Assembly (NCBI GenBank): GCA_019635735.1
Contig: JAHBYX010000005.1
Coordinates: 186,001-250,000 of the forward strand
DNA from: Mesorhizobium sp.
GTDB taxonomy: Bacteria; Pseudomonadota; Alphaproteobacteria; Rhizobiales; Rhizobiaceae
DNA length: 64,000 nucleotides
Reading direction: 5' to 3'
The notes under the pieces were generated by a model. The model was not told the DNA's origin, did not search any database, and saw nothing but the letters and a program-made list of their open reading frames with translations. Position 1 is the stretch's first letter. The number at the start of each line of letters is the position of its first letter. The translations under genes were made by a program, and so were the position numbers. This document shows, piece after piece, positions 10,926 to 19,758 of this stretch.

Positions 10926-11566
10926 GTCAATCCGAGCCTCGCCTCGGCGAACTTCTTGAAGGCGCGGGCCCTATGCGAGGTGGCCGTTTCCATGCCAGGC
11001 TTCCAGCCGTGTTTCTCTTCCGCCGTCATCTCGCCGAAGGTGCGGGCATGGCCGTTCGGCAGGAACACGGGATCGTAGCCGAAGCCGCTCGTGCCGCGCG
11101 GCGGCCAGACGAGAGAACCCTCGGCCTCACCGCGGTAGTATTCGGCCTCGCCGTCGGGGAAACACAGGCAGATGACCGCAACGAAGCGGCCGGTGCGGTG
11201 CGAGGGATCGGTGGCGCCGGCATCCTGCAAGGCCTTTTCGGTCTTCTCCATCGCCATCATGAAATCGCGCGAGCCGTCGGGCTTCGTCGCCCAGTCGGCG
11301 GTGTAGACGCCCGGTGCGCCGCCGAGCGCATCGACGACGAGGCCGGAATCGTCCGACATCGCCGGCAGGCCGGTCGCCTGCGCGGCCGCATGGGCCTTCA
11401 GGTAGGCATTCTGTTCGAAGGTCGTGCCGGTCTCCTCCGGCTCGGGCAGGCCGAATTCCTTCGCCGACCTCGCCTCCAGGCCGAACGGCGCGAGCAGATC
11501 GGCGAACTCGGCCAGCTTGCCGGCATTGTGGCTGGCGACGACGATCCGCTTGCCCAGATCCCTCAT
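10922..11566 (-). CDS. rdgB: XTP/dITP diphosphatase (non-canonical purine NTP pyrophosphatase)
   Basis: House-cleaning enzyme that hydrolyses ITP, dITP and XTP to monophosphates. Motifs: [14 protein letters not shown] at the N-terminus, [19 protein letters not shown] near residue 70, [10 protein letters not shown] near 155 and [10 protein letters not shown] at the C-terminus. The start at 11566 (MRDLGKR) gives 214 residues and shares one base with the TGA of the upstream VOC gene (TGATG), indicating coupling. Transcription runs rph - VOC protein - rdgB - hemW. Confidence 0.96.
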   Translation of the reverse strand: MRDLGKRIVVASHNAGKLAEFADLLAPFGLEARSAKEFGLPEPEETGTTFEQNAYLKAHAAAQATGLPAMSDDSGLVVDALGGAPGVYTADWATKPDGSRDFMMAMEKTEKALQDAGATDPSHRTGRFVAVICLCFPDGEAEYYRGEAEGSLVWPPRGTSGFGYDPVFLPNGHARTFGEMTAEEKHGWKPGMETATSHRARAFKKFAEARLGLT

Positions 11567-11979
11567 CACAAACCCCATATCGACGGATTGGCGAATTCGA
11601 GCGAATTGCCCGACGGGTCGCGGAAATAGATCGACCGGCCGCCGCGCGGCCATTCGAACTCGGCTTCGATCGCGACGCCAGCCTCGTTCAACCGCGTCTT
11701 CCAGCTGTCGATCTCGTCTTCTGTCGCCGAGAAGCAGAGGTGCCCCTCGCCCGCGGCCCCATGCGGCGGGACCGGCAGGCGCGCATCCGGCGGCGGCGCG
11801 TGACGGGTGGCCTCCGCGACGAAGAGCAGGACGATGCCCTTGCCGCACTTGAAGAAGACGTGGCGGCCTTCGACCTTGCCCGCCGGCTCCAGCCCCAGCA
11901 CCGTGCCGTAGAAGTGCTCCGCCGCTGCGAGGTCGGTGACGTAGAGGGCGGATTCGAGGACGGCTGAGGGGCGCATCAC
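11566..11979 (-). CDS. VOC-family (glyoxalase/bleomycin-resistance-like) protein
   Basis: 137 residues with one vicinal-oxygen-chelate fold of two beta-alpha-beta-beta-beta halves. The N-terminal half is [23 protein letters not shown]; the C-terminal half ends [19 protein letters not shown], with the usual Glu metal ligand (LEF), and a central His lies in GHLCFSA. Metal-binding positions are consistent with an active lyase or dioxygenase, but the substrate is not predictable. It sits between rph and rdgB, 4 bp downstream of rph's stop on the minus strand being its upstream neighbour, and is coupled to rdgB by TGATG. Confidence 0.9.
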   Translation of the reverse strand: MMRPSAVLESALYVTDLAAAEHFYGTVLGLEPAGKVEGRHVFFKCGKGIVLLFVAEATRHAPPPDARLPVPPHGAAGEGHLCFSATEDEIDSWKTRLNEAGVAIEAEFEWPRGGRSIYFRDPSGNSLEFANPSIWGL

Positions 11980-11983
11980 AAGT

Positions 11984-12700
11984 TCACGCCACCGCCATCT
12001 TCTGCAGGTCGACGAGGCGGGCGATGCCCTTCTTGGCGAGGTTCATCAGCGCGGCGAACTCCTCCTCGGTGAAGGGGATGCCTTCGGCCGTACCCTGGAT
12101 CTCGACGATGCCGCCCTTGCCGGTCATGACGAAGTTGGCGTCGGTGCCGGCGGAGGAATCCTCCAGATAGTCGAGGTCGAGCACCGGCACGCCGTCATGG
12201 ATGCCGCAGGAGATCGCGGCGACATGGTCCTTCAGGACTTTCGAGACGTCGGTCATCTTCCGCGCCGCCATCCAGGTCAGGCAGTCGTGCAGCGCGACGA
12301 AGCCGCCGGTGATCGCCGCGGTGCGGGTGCCACCGTCGGCCTGGATCACGTCGCAGTCGACGGTGATCTGCACCTCGCCCAGCGCCTGCAGGTCGACGAC
12401 CGAGCGCAGCGAGCGGCCGATGAGCCGCTGGATCTCCATGGTGCGCCCACCCTGCTTGCCGCTCGCCGCCTCGCGGCGCATGCGGTCGCCGGTGGAGCGC
12501 GGCAGCATGCCGTATTCCGCTGTCACCCAGCCCTTGCCGGTATTGCGCAGCCAGCCGGGCACCTTCTCCTCCAGGCTCGCGGTGCACAGGACGTGCGTGT
12601 CGCCGAACTTGACGAGGCACGAGCCCTCGGCGTGCTTGGAAACGCCGCGTTCGAAGGAAATGGCCCGCATCTCGTCGGGCTGGCGCTTGGAAGGACGCAT
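11984..12700 (-). CDS. rph: ribonuclease PH
   Basis: Phosphorolytic 3'-5' exoribonuclease for tRNA 3'-end maturation. From ATG 12700 it is 238 residues, the exact family length. It begins [19 protein letters not shown]. Conserved blocks include [55 protein letters not shown] and [19 protein letters not shown]. It is transcribed away from hrcA, and the 132-bp gap between them presumably holds both promoters. It is the first gene of the rph-VOC-rdgB-hemW run. Confidence 0.97.
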   Translation of the reverse strand: MRPSKRQPDEMRAISFERGVSKHAEGSCLVKFGDTHVLCTASLEEKVPGWLRNTGKGWVTAEYGMLPRSTGDRMRREAASGKQGGRTMEIQRLIGRSLRSVVDLQALGEVQITVDCDVIQADGGTRTAAITGGFVALHDCLTWMAARKMTDVSKVLKDHVAAISCGIHDGVPVLDLDYLEDSSAGTDANFVMTGKGGIVEIQGTAEGIPFTEEEFAALMNLAKKGIARLVDLQKMAVA

Positions 12701-12832
12701 GGATTCTGACTCGGTTGACCGGAAAAGGGGGCTTGTAGACGCTGTCCGCGCGGCGGGCAACCGATGAAACCGGTCCGGTTGCGCCATTCGCTCCCCGGAT
12801 TATATTCTCACCAGGCAACCTCGCGTCGAACC

Positions 12833-13903
12833 ATGACGAAACCGATCTTCGATCAGAATCTGCAATCGCTCGATGCACGCTCCCGCGACATTTTCCGGGC
12901 GATCGTCGACTCATACCTGCGCGATGGCGAGCCGCTCGGCTCGCGCAATCTGTCGCGCATGCTGCCGGCGTCGCTGTCGCCGGCGACCGTGCGCAACGTG
13001 ATGAGCGACCTGGAGCAGCTCGGGCTCATCTACGCACCGCATATCTCCGCCGGCCGCCTGCCGACGCAGAAAGGGCTGCGCTTCTTCGTTGATGCATTCA
13101 TGGAACTCGGCGATCTCTCCGAGGAGGAGCGCCGGGTGATCGAGGCGCAGGTCAAGGCCTCGGGCTCCGGATCGACGCTCGAACAGATGCTCACCGAGGC
13201 GAGCCAGATGCTGTCGGGCATGTCGCGCGGCGCCGGCCTCGTCGTCGCGGCGAAGAACGAGGTGCCCCTCAAGCATCTCGAATTCATCCAGCTCGAACCC
13301 AATCGCGCCTTGGCCGTGCTCGTCTCGCAGAACGGCGACGTGGAGAACCGCATCGTCGAACTGCCGCCGGGCGTCACCACGTCGCAGCTGATGGAAGCGT
13401 CGAACTTCCTCAATGCGCACATCGTCGGCCGCACGCTTGCCGAGGCACGCGCCGAGGTGGCACGGCTGAAGGCCGAGACCAAGACGGCGCTCGACGCTCT
13501 GTCGCAGGACCTCGTCGATAAGGGGCTGGCCGTGTGGGCCGGTGGCGATGGCGGGCTCCCGGCGACACTTATCGTGCGCGGCCGCGCGAACCTGCTCGAA
13601 AACGTCACCGCCGAGGCCGACATCCAGCTCCTGCGTCACCTGTTCGAGGATCTCGAAACCAAGGACGGGCTGATGCAGCTTCTCGACCTCGCCGAGGGCG
13701 GATCTGGCGTGCGCATCTTCATCGGCTCCGAGAACAAGCTGTTCTCGCTGTCCGGTTCGTCGCTGGTCGTCGCGCCCTACCGCGACAAGAACGCGCGCGT
13801 GGTCGGCGCGCTCGGCGTCATCGGCCCGACCAGGCTCAACTACGCTCGCATCGTGCCGATGGTCGACTACACCGCGCAGATGATCAGCCGGATGCTGCGG
13901 TGA
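12833..13903 (+). CDS. hrcA: heat-inducible transcription repressor HrcA
   Basis: 356-residue repressor that binds CIRCE elements upstream of chaperone operons. The N-terminal winged-helix region ([61 protein letters not shown]) and the C-terminal GAF-like and dimerisation parts ([28 protein letters not shown]) are clear. The start at 12833 (MTKPIFDQN) is chosen over an in-frame upstream codon because it matches family length. No CIRCE inverted repeat is visible in this window. The last bases overlap the GTG of the next gene, and grpE follows. Confidence 0.97.
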   Translation: MTKPIFDQNLQSLDARSRDIFRAIVDSYLRDGEPLGSRNLSRMLPASLSPATVRNVMSDLEQLGLIYAPHISAGRLPTQKGLRFFVDAFMELGDLSEEERRVIEAQVKASGSGSTLEQMLTEASQMLSGMSRGAGLVVAAKNEVPLKHLEFIQLEPNRALAVLVSQNGDVENRIVELPPGVTTSQLMEASNFLNAHIVGRTLAEARAEVARLKAETKTALDALSQDLVDKGLAVWAGGDGGLPATLIVRGRANLLENVTAEADIQLLRHLFEDLETKDGLMQLLDLAEGGSGVRIFIGSENKLFSLSGSSLVVAPYRDKNARVVGALGVIGPTRLNYARIVPMVDYTAQMISRMLR

Positions 13904-14223
13904 CGGGTGCCGACGATCTGCGCCGCGCCGCGCTGGCGCTCGACGGCACCACCGAGGCGCCGCACTTCGACCGCGCCGCCTTCAAGGTGAAGCGCATCTA
14001 CGTGACGCTCGCCGCCGACGGCGCCACCGCCAATTTCAAGTTCAGCCCGGACGAGCAGGCACTCAAATGCGAGGTCGCGCCGGACGCCTTCGCCCCGGTC
14101 CCCAACGCCTGGGGCCGGCAGGGCTGGACAACGGCAACTCTCTCGGCATTGACGCAGGCGGAACTCGACGATGCGCTGGCGGTCGCCTGGCGACATGCGC
14201 TCCCCGCGCCGCGCCGCCGATAG
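13900..14223 (+). CDS. MmcQ/YjbR family protein
   Basis: 107 residues of the MmcQ/YjbR (CyaY-like fold) family. It starts with GTG at 13900, overlapping the hrcA TGA (GTGA), so translation is probably coupled to hrcA. The family pattern is visible: an N-terminal [31 protein letters not shown], then SPDEQALKC, and a C-terminal [23 protein letters not shown]. The function is not well established; some relatives are labelled DNA-binding. There is no sign of a separate promoter. Confidence 0.85.
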   Translation: MTGADDLRRAALALDGTTEAPHFDRAAFKVKRIYVTLAADGATANFKFSPDEQALKCEVAPDAFAPVPNAWGRQGWTTATLSALTQAELDDALAVAWRHALPAPRRR

Positions 14224-14309
14224 GGGATGCTCGCATCCAGCCTTGATTTTTGGGCCGCAAGTATCGATATCGGGCGCAACTCACGAACAGTTGAAGCAGG
14301 ACCGACGCG

Positions 14310-14933
14310 ATGAGCGAGAAGCCCCACGACGACATGAACGACGAACGCATCGAAGAGGCCGGCGGCGAGGCCGCGCAGGGCAGCGACGGCGACTACGAGG
14401 CGCTGGTGCGGCTGATGAAGGAGAACGAGGAGCTGAAGGACCGGGCGCTTCGTCTTGCCGCCGAGATGGAGAACCTGCGTCGCCGCACCGCGCGCGACGT
14501 GGTCGACGCGCGTACCTATGCCGTGACCAATTTCGCGCGCGACATGCTGACCGTGTCGGACAATCTGCGCCGCGCGCTCGATGCCGTGCCGGCCGAGGCG
14601 AAGGAGGCGGGCGACGCCGGTTTCAAGGCGCTGTTCGAAGGCGTCGACATCACCGAGCGGGCCATGCTCTCGGCTTTGGAGCGACACGGCGTCAAGAAGC
14701 TGGAGCCGCAGGGCGAAAAGTTCGACCCGAATTTCCACCAGGCCATGTTCGAGGTGCCCAACCCCGACGTACCCAACGGCACCGTCGTGCAGGTCGTGCA
14801 GTCCGGCTATTCGATCGGCGACCGCGTGCTTCGTCCCGCCATGGTCGGCGTCGCCAAGGGCGGCCCGAAGGCGGCACCGGCGCAGGCCGCCGAGCCGGGA
14901 CCCGTGAACGAGCAGGCGGAGAAGGATGCGTGA
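14310..14933 (+). CDS. grpE: nucleotide exchange factor GrpE
   Basis: 207-residue DnaK cochaperone that releases ADP. The acidic N-terminus (residues 1-30) leads into a long coiled coil (about 30-95, [27 protein letters not shown]). The beta-wing domain follows, with the signature [47 protein letters not shown]. The short C-terminal tail is Pro/Ala/Glu-rich. It lies 86 bp downstream of the hrcA/MmcQ pair and is likely part of the same heat-shock locus. Confidence 0.97.
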   Translation: MSEKPHDDMNDERIEEAGGEAAQGSDGDYEALVRLMKENEELKDRALRLAAEMENLRRRTARDVVDARTYAVTNFARDMLTVSDNLRRALDAVPAEAKEAGDAGFKALFEGVDITERAMLSALERHGVKKLEPQGEKFDPNFHQAMFEVPNPDVPNGTVVQVVQSGYSIGDRVLRPAMVGVAKGGPKAAPAQAAEPGPVNEQAEKDA

Positions 14934-14982
14934 GTAGGTCGCGTATCATAGAGAGGATGACGCGAAGCCGGAGGTAACAGGC

Positions 14983-15630
14983 TTGGACACAGTCCGGAGG
15001 GTCACGATCAAAACTCCGCCAACGGTGTTCGTGGCAGATGGCCCCCTGCTGAGCTTCGATCTTCCATTGATTCCAAAGTCAAACCTCCGCGAGAATGGAA
15101 TCTGGCTCATAGCCCTCCTATTGTTCGGCGGTTGGGCGGTTTGGTGGGTCTTTGGTGCTCCGATCGGCTGGCTAAGCGCCGTTCTGATCGGCGAGCAAGA
15201 GTTCCAGATTAATCGATTCGTGCCCGGCGTACTCTTTGCGGGTTTTGCGATGGCGATGCTCAGCCCCACGATCGAGCTCGGCATTTCCGTCGCGAAAACC
15301 GTTTTTTCGCACCATCCGGTCCTTGAAATACGCTCGGAGGGTTTGATCGATCGCCGGATATTGCGTCGTCTGGTACGCTGGGACGAATTTGAGAGCATTG
15401 GCGACCGGCGGCATTTGGCCGGTAGCCTGGGAATGCCGGCGGAGTTTTCCTTCAAGCTCAAGGATCGCAGCGTCCGGCGCTTTTCGCCGATGTCGGCACT
15501 TCAATCATTCTTCTATGGCGGCAAGCGCGTTGCGATACAGCCTTATGGCTTCGATACGCCGCCGCGTGTCATTCTGGATGTCATCCTCGCGATGATCCGG
15601 AACGCGCAGGCGGACAAACGCGCCGCATAG
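14983..15630 (+). CDS. membrane-anchored hypothetical protein
   Basis: 215 residues starting at TTG 14983, supported by a GGAGGT ribosome-binding site 7 nt upstream. Two hydrophobic segments (about residues 40-60, WLIALLLFGGWAVWWVFG, and 78-98, VPGVLFAGFAMAMLSP) suggest an inner-membrane protein with a cytoplasmic C-terminal domain of about 110 residues resembling a PH-like or DUF-type beta domain (VLEIRSEGLIDRRILRRLVRWDEFESI). Base composition is visibly lower in GC than its neighbours. No family is named with confidence. Confidence 0.7.
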   Translation: MDTVRRVTIKTPPTVFVADGPLLSFDLPLIPKSNLRENGIWLIALLLFGGWAVWWVFGAPIGWLSAVLIGEQEFQINRFVPGVLFAGFAMAMLSPTIELGISVAKTVFSHHPVLEIRSEGLIDRRILRRLVRWDEFESIGDRRHLAGSLGMPAEFSFKLKDRSVRRFSPMSALQSFFYGGKRVAIQPYGFDTPPRVILDVILAMIRNAQADKRAA

Positions 15631-15679
15631 AGCGTTCGCCCGGCTCGCGACCGGATCACGACGCATGGGAATATCGTCA

Positions 15680-15722
15680 ATTCCCTATTGCCTTACTGCT
15701 CTATTCCCCTACTCCCTTTTTC
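15680..15722. repeat. degenerate heptamer-type repeat (ATTCCCT/ACTCCCT units)
   Basis: A pyrimidine-rich stretch of imperfect 7-bp units (ATTCCCT, ACTGCTC, ATTCCCC, TACTCCC) immediately upstream of the TRIC-family gene. The same vocabulary recurs at 44757-44800 beside a perfect GGCGAAT array, so both appear to belong to one repeat family. Confidence 0.4.
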
Positions 15723-15723
15723 C

Positions 15724-16359
15724 ATGAACCCCATCCTCTTCTTCGATTATGCCGGCGTCGCGGTTTTCGCCGCCACGGGCGCGCTGGCGGCATCGAGGAA
15801 AGAGCTGGACATCATCGGATTCCTGTTCCTCGCCAGCGTCACCGGGGTCGGCGGGGGCACGTTCCGCGACCTGATCCTCGGCCTGACGCCGGTGTTCTGG
15901 GTTCGCGAGCCCGGCTACATCCTTGTCTGTGCCAGCGTGGCGGTGCTCGTCTTCTTCACCGCCCATCTGTTCGAGAGCCGCTGGCGGCTGCTCCTGTGGC
16001 TCGATGCGGTCGGCCTGGCGGCCTATTGCGTGCTCGGCGCGCAGATCGGGTTGACCGTCACCGGATCGCCCGCGATCGCGATCGTCACCGGCATCCTCAC
16101 CGCCACCTTCGGCGGAATCCTGCGCGACCTTTTGGCAAACGAGCCTTCGGTGCTGCTGCGGCCCGAAGTCTATGTGACGGCCGCCCTCGTCGGCGCGGCG
16201 TCCCATACCGGCCTGATCCTGCTCGGGTTCCCGATCCTCGCCGCCGCGCTCATCGCCGCCTCGGCGGCCTTCATCGTGCGCGGCGGGGCGCTCAAGTTCG
16301 GTTGGACGTTTCCGCGCTACAAGGCGAGGCCCGGTCGGCGCCCGGAGGACATTTCCTGA
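15724..16359 (+). CDS. trimeric intracellular cation channel (TRIC/UPF0126) family protein
   Basis: 211-residue integral membrane protein with about seven transmembrane helices. It consists of two homologous halves, each with the glycine-rich motif: ASVTGVGGGTFRDLILG near residue 40 and ILTATFGGILRDLLANEPS near 125. Prokaryotic TRIC relatives form trimeric K+-permeable channels; some UPF0126 members have been proposed as glycine transporters. ATG 15724 (MNPILFFDYAG) directly abuts the heptamer-type repeat, and no ribosome-binding site is visible. An in-frame codon at 15688 would add 12 residues encoded by the repeat. Confidence 0.9.
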   Translation: MNPILFFDYAGVAVFAATGALAASRKELDIIGFLFLASVTGVGGGTFRDLILGLTPVFWVREPGYILVCASVAVLVFFTAHLFESRWRLLLWLDAVGLAAYCVLGAQIGLTVTGSPAIAIVTGILTATFGGILRDLLANEPSVLLRPEVYVTAALVGAASHTGLILLGFPILAAALIAASAAFIVRGGALKFGWTFPRYKARPGRRPEDIS

Positions 16360-16404
16360 GTCCCGGCTCCGCCACAGGTTCTTCGCATTTCCGTCTCATT
16401 TCGG

Positions 16405-16430
16405 AAGCATCGTTCACGTTGTCGCGTTAA
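16405..16430 (+). promoter_or_regulatory. near-match to EcfG promoter
   Basis: GGAAG (16405-16409), 17 nt, CGTT (16427-16430): one mismatch to the EcfG consensus. It lies 75 bp upstream of the porin-like gene's likely GTG start. Confidence 0.25.
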
Positions 16431-16504
16431 CGGAACACATATCGTTGAGCGGCATTCTTGACGGGATGTCATGCCTGAGGAGGCATGAAACCGGGACCGG
16501 AAGC

Positions 16505-17062
16505 GTGAAATCTAGCGTAGCTGCCCTTCTGTTGTTCGTGGCGACGCCGACCTTTGCGGCCGACGATATCCCGGCGCCGATCGCCGAGCGCTTCGCCGGC
16601 GACCAGGACTTCGACTGGAGCGGCTTCAGGCTCGGCGTGCAGGGCGGCTATGCCTGGGGAAGCCCCGGCGTTGTGGCAAGTGAAGGCGTGATCGGAGGCG
16701 TGCACGCAGGGTACGACTGGACGCTTGGAGACGCGGTCGCCGGCGTCGAGAGTTCGGTTTCCGCCGCCGACATCGAGATCGGACCAAACAACCGGCTGAC
16801 GTCCGTCATCGATCTTAGGGCCCGCATCGGCTACTCCTTCGACCGCGTCCTGGTCTATGGCACTGCCGGCGGCGCCTATGGCAGCACCAGCGCCGGTTTC
16901 GACGGGCGCGGCTCCGCGGTCGGCGCCGGCCTCGATTTCGCCACGCTGGAAAATGCGATCTTCGGGGTGAAATACCTGAAGTACAAGTTCGAGAACATGA
17001 ACAACACAGGCAACTCCCTCGAGATCGACCTGATCGAGGGTACGCTGACCTACAAGTTCTAG
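16505..17062 (+). CDS. Omp25/31-like outer-membrane beta-barrel protein
   Basis: About 185 residues from GTG 16505 (an in-frame ATG at 16466 is an alternative). A signal peptide (VKSSVAALLLFVATPTFA) precedes an 8-strand barrel of the rhizobial/Brucella Omp25-Omp31 type. Signs of this are FDWSGFRLGVQGGYAWG near the mature N-terminus, alternating strands such as DLRARIGYSF and VLVYGTAGGAYG, and the C-terminal aromatic LTYKF for BAM recognition. At this size it is smaller than typical family members (about 210-240), with short loops. Structural role or adhesion is likely; no transport function is implied. Confidence 0.85.
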   Translation: MKSSVAALLLFVATPTFAADDIPAPIAERFAGDQDFDWSGFRLGVQGGYAWGSPGVVASEGVIGGVHAGYDWTLGDAVAGVESSVSAADIEIGPNNRLTSVIDLRARIGYSFDRVLVYGTAGGAYGSTSAGFDGRGSAVGAGLDFATLENAIFGVKYLKYKFENMNNTGNSLEIDLIEGTLTYKF

Positions 17063-17096
17063 TCTCCGCCGGTTTCGGTCAGCGCCAGAACGCCGA

Positions 17097-17399
17097 CTAG
17101 ACTCGGTCGGCGTGGCGTTCCTTGTTCGCGCTCACCTTCCTCGACAGATCGGAGAACGTTCCCTTGTCGGAGGCGGCCCGGTTTGCCGCCATCAGCAGCC
17201 GGATCGGGAAGCATGCTGCGTCGCGGTTCGAGTGCGACAGGTCCTCCGTCATTCGCTCCTCCGCGGTCAGATCCGCCTCCGCCTTGCGCAACGCCAGATC
17301 GATCTCTTCTGAGGACAGAAGTCCTTTGCTGACGAGCACTTCGTTGATGGATGCGACCGCCATCAGCAGTCCCTGGAGTTGAAGATTGGCGACGTTCAT
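17097..17399 (-). CDS. hypothetical protein (100 aa)
   Basis: Starts ATG 17399 (MNVANLQLQGLLMAVASINEVLV) behind a good GGGAGGAC ribosome-binding site. It is soluble and mostly helical, with no signal peptide. It shows the pattern LVSKGLLSSEEIDLALRKAEADL, as in small rhizobial proteins of unknown role. Its composition and codon use match neighbours. It is read in the same direction as the upstream adenosine kinase gene, 101 bp away. No family assigned. Confidence 0.7.
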   Translation of the reverse strand: MNVANLQLQGLLMAVASINEVLVSKGLLSSEEIDLALRKAEADLTAEERMTEDLSHSNRDAACFPIRLLMAANRAASDKGTFSDLSRKVSANKERHADRV

Positions 17400-17500
17400 G
17401 ACAGGCGTCCTCCCTGCGGCACGTTTCTGGCCGGTCGGCGGAGGGAGTGTAGCCTCTGTGGTTCGATATGACGAGGCCGCGCGTGAAGCTCGGGCTCCCG

Positions 17501-18493
17501 TCAGAGCAGACCCGCCTCGATCGCAGCCTGGCGCAGGTTCTGGCGTGGGCGCGGGCCGACCTGCTGGATGACCAGGCCGGCGGCCAGCGAGCCCAGCTTG
17601 CCGCAGTCTTCCAGCGAACGGCCGGTCGTATAGCCGAACAGGAAACCGGCGGCGTAGAGGTCGCCGGCGCCGGTCGTGTCGACCAGCTCGCCGATTTCGA
17701 TAGCATCGACCTGGACGGTCTCGTCGCCGCGCACGATCACCGATCCGAGTTCCGAGCGGGTGACCGCCGCGAGCCTGCAATCCTTGCGTATCGCGTCGAG
17801 CCCCGCCTCGAACGAGGCAGTCTGGTAAAGCGACTTCAATTCGCTTTCATTGGCGAAGACGATGTCGACGGTGCCGGAGCGCATGAGGAACAGGAATTCG
17901 TCGCGATAGCGGTCGACGCAGAAGGAATCCGACAGGGTCATCGAGACTTCCCGGCCGGCCGCGTGGGCATGTTTCGCGGTGAGGCGGATGGCGTCCTTGG
18001 CGCGCGGCGGGTCCCAGAGGTAGCCCTCGAAATAGGTCACCTTGGAGCCGCGGGCCTTGTCTTCCTCCACGTCTTCCGGGCCGAGTTCGACGCAGGCGCC
18101 GAGATAGGTGTTCATCGAACGCTCGCCGTCGGCGGTGACGAAGATCATGGATCGCGCGGTCGGCGGGGGCATTTCGAGAGGCTCAGTGTCGAAGGCGACG
18201 CCCTGGGCGCGGATGTCGTGCGTGTAGATCTGCCCGAGCGCGTCCTGCGCGACCTTGCCGAAGAAGGCGGCCCTGCCGCCGAAGCTCGCGACGCCGGCGG
18301 CGGTGTTGCCGGCGCTGCCGCCCGAGGCCTCGATGGCGGGTCCCATGCGGCTGTACAGCAGTTCGGCGCGATCCGTGTCGATCAGGTTCATCGCGCCCTT
18401 GATGATGCCGTTGTCGACGAGAAAACTCTCCTCGCACCGCGCGATGATGTCCACGATCGCGTTGCCGATGCACAGCACGTCGAATTGGCTCAT
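17501..18493 (-). CDS. adenosine kinase (PfkB/ribokinase family)
   Basis: 330 residues of the PfkB sugar/nucleoside kinase family. The N-terminal signature [24 protein letters not shown] is near residue 58. The C-terminal ATP/catalytic motif [18 protein letters not shown] is near 280, with the anionic hole and catalytic Asp in GAGD. The long insert with [19 protein letters not shown] matches proteins usually annotated as adenosine kinase in rhizobia, which phosphorylate adenosine to AMP. Substrate specificity within PfkB is not provable by eye. It diverges from cysK across a 282-bp gap containing paired palindromes. Confidence 0.9.
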   Translation of the reverse strand: MSQFDVLCIGNAIVDIIARCEESFLVDNGIIKGAMNLIDTDRAELLYSRMGPAIEASGGSAGNTAAGVASFGGRAAFFGKVAQDALGQIYTHDIRAQGVAFDTEPLEMPPPTARSMIFVTADGERSMNTYLGACVELGPEDVEEDKARGSKVTYFEGYLWDPPRAKDAIRLTAKHAHAAGREVSMTLSDSFCVDRYRDEFLFLMRSGTVDIVFANESELKSLYQTASFEAGLDAIRKDCRLAAVTRSELGSVIVRGDETVQVDAIEIGELVDTTGAGDLYAAGFLFGYTTGRSLEDCGKLGSLAAGLVIQQVGPRPRQNLRQAAIEAGLL

Positions 18494-18641
18494 GAAGCGT
18501 CCCGCTCTTCGCGCCGTCCAGATGCGGGGCGCATACGGATCACGGGTTTACCGTCTAACCCGAGGATTGCAAGCGCAGCCGGCCCGGACAACCGGCGCCG
18601 CCCATCGGCTTTCTGCCACATCCGCGACGGAACAGGAGCTG

Positions 18642-18662
18642 GATTAGATTCTCATTCTAATC
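18642..18662. promoter_or_regulatory. 21-bp palindrome, candidate operator (site 1) upstream of cysK
   Basis: GATTAGA (18642-18648), 7 nt, TCTAATC (18656-18662): perfect 7-bp arms. It resembles Fur-superfamily (Irr-like) TTAGA/TCTAA half-sites but with a 7-nt spacer. The centre is 30 bp from site 2. Confidence 0.5.
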
Positions 18663-18671
18663 ATCGGCATT

Positions 18672-18692
18672 GCTTAGAATCACGTTCTACGC
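18672..18692. promoter_or_regulatory. 21-bp palindrome, candidate operator (site 2) upstream of cysK
   Basis: GCTTAGA (18672-18678), 7 nt, TCTACGC (18686-18692): one mismatch between arms, with the same TTAGA-N7-TCTA core and spacing as site 1. It lies 84 bp upstream of the cysK ATG. Confidence 0.45.
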
Positions 18693-18775
18693 ATTTGAGC
18701 GTATCGACTCGATCGGCTCTCGGAATCGGAAGGCCGAGAGACTATGGTGCTGCAAACTGCCTCAGGGAGAAAACG

Positions 18776-19753
<978 letters not shown>

Positions 19754-19758
19754 GGCGG

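Noticed and set aside
12701-12832. CIRCE element controlling hrcA-grpE
   Set aside because: No TTAGCACTC-N9-GAGTGCTAA-like repeat found in the rph-hrcA gap or before grpE.
18642-18692. Classical Irr ICE box upstream of cysK
   Set aside because: Half-sites resemble it, but the spacer is two bases longer in both copies; reported as an unassigned operator pair.
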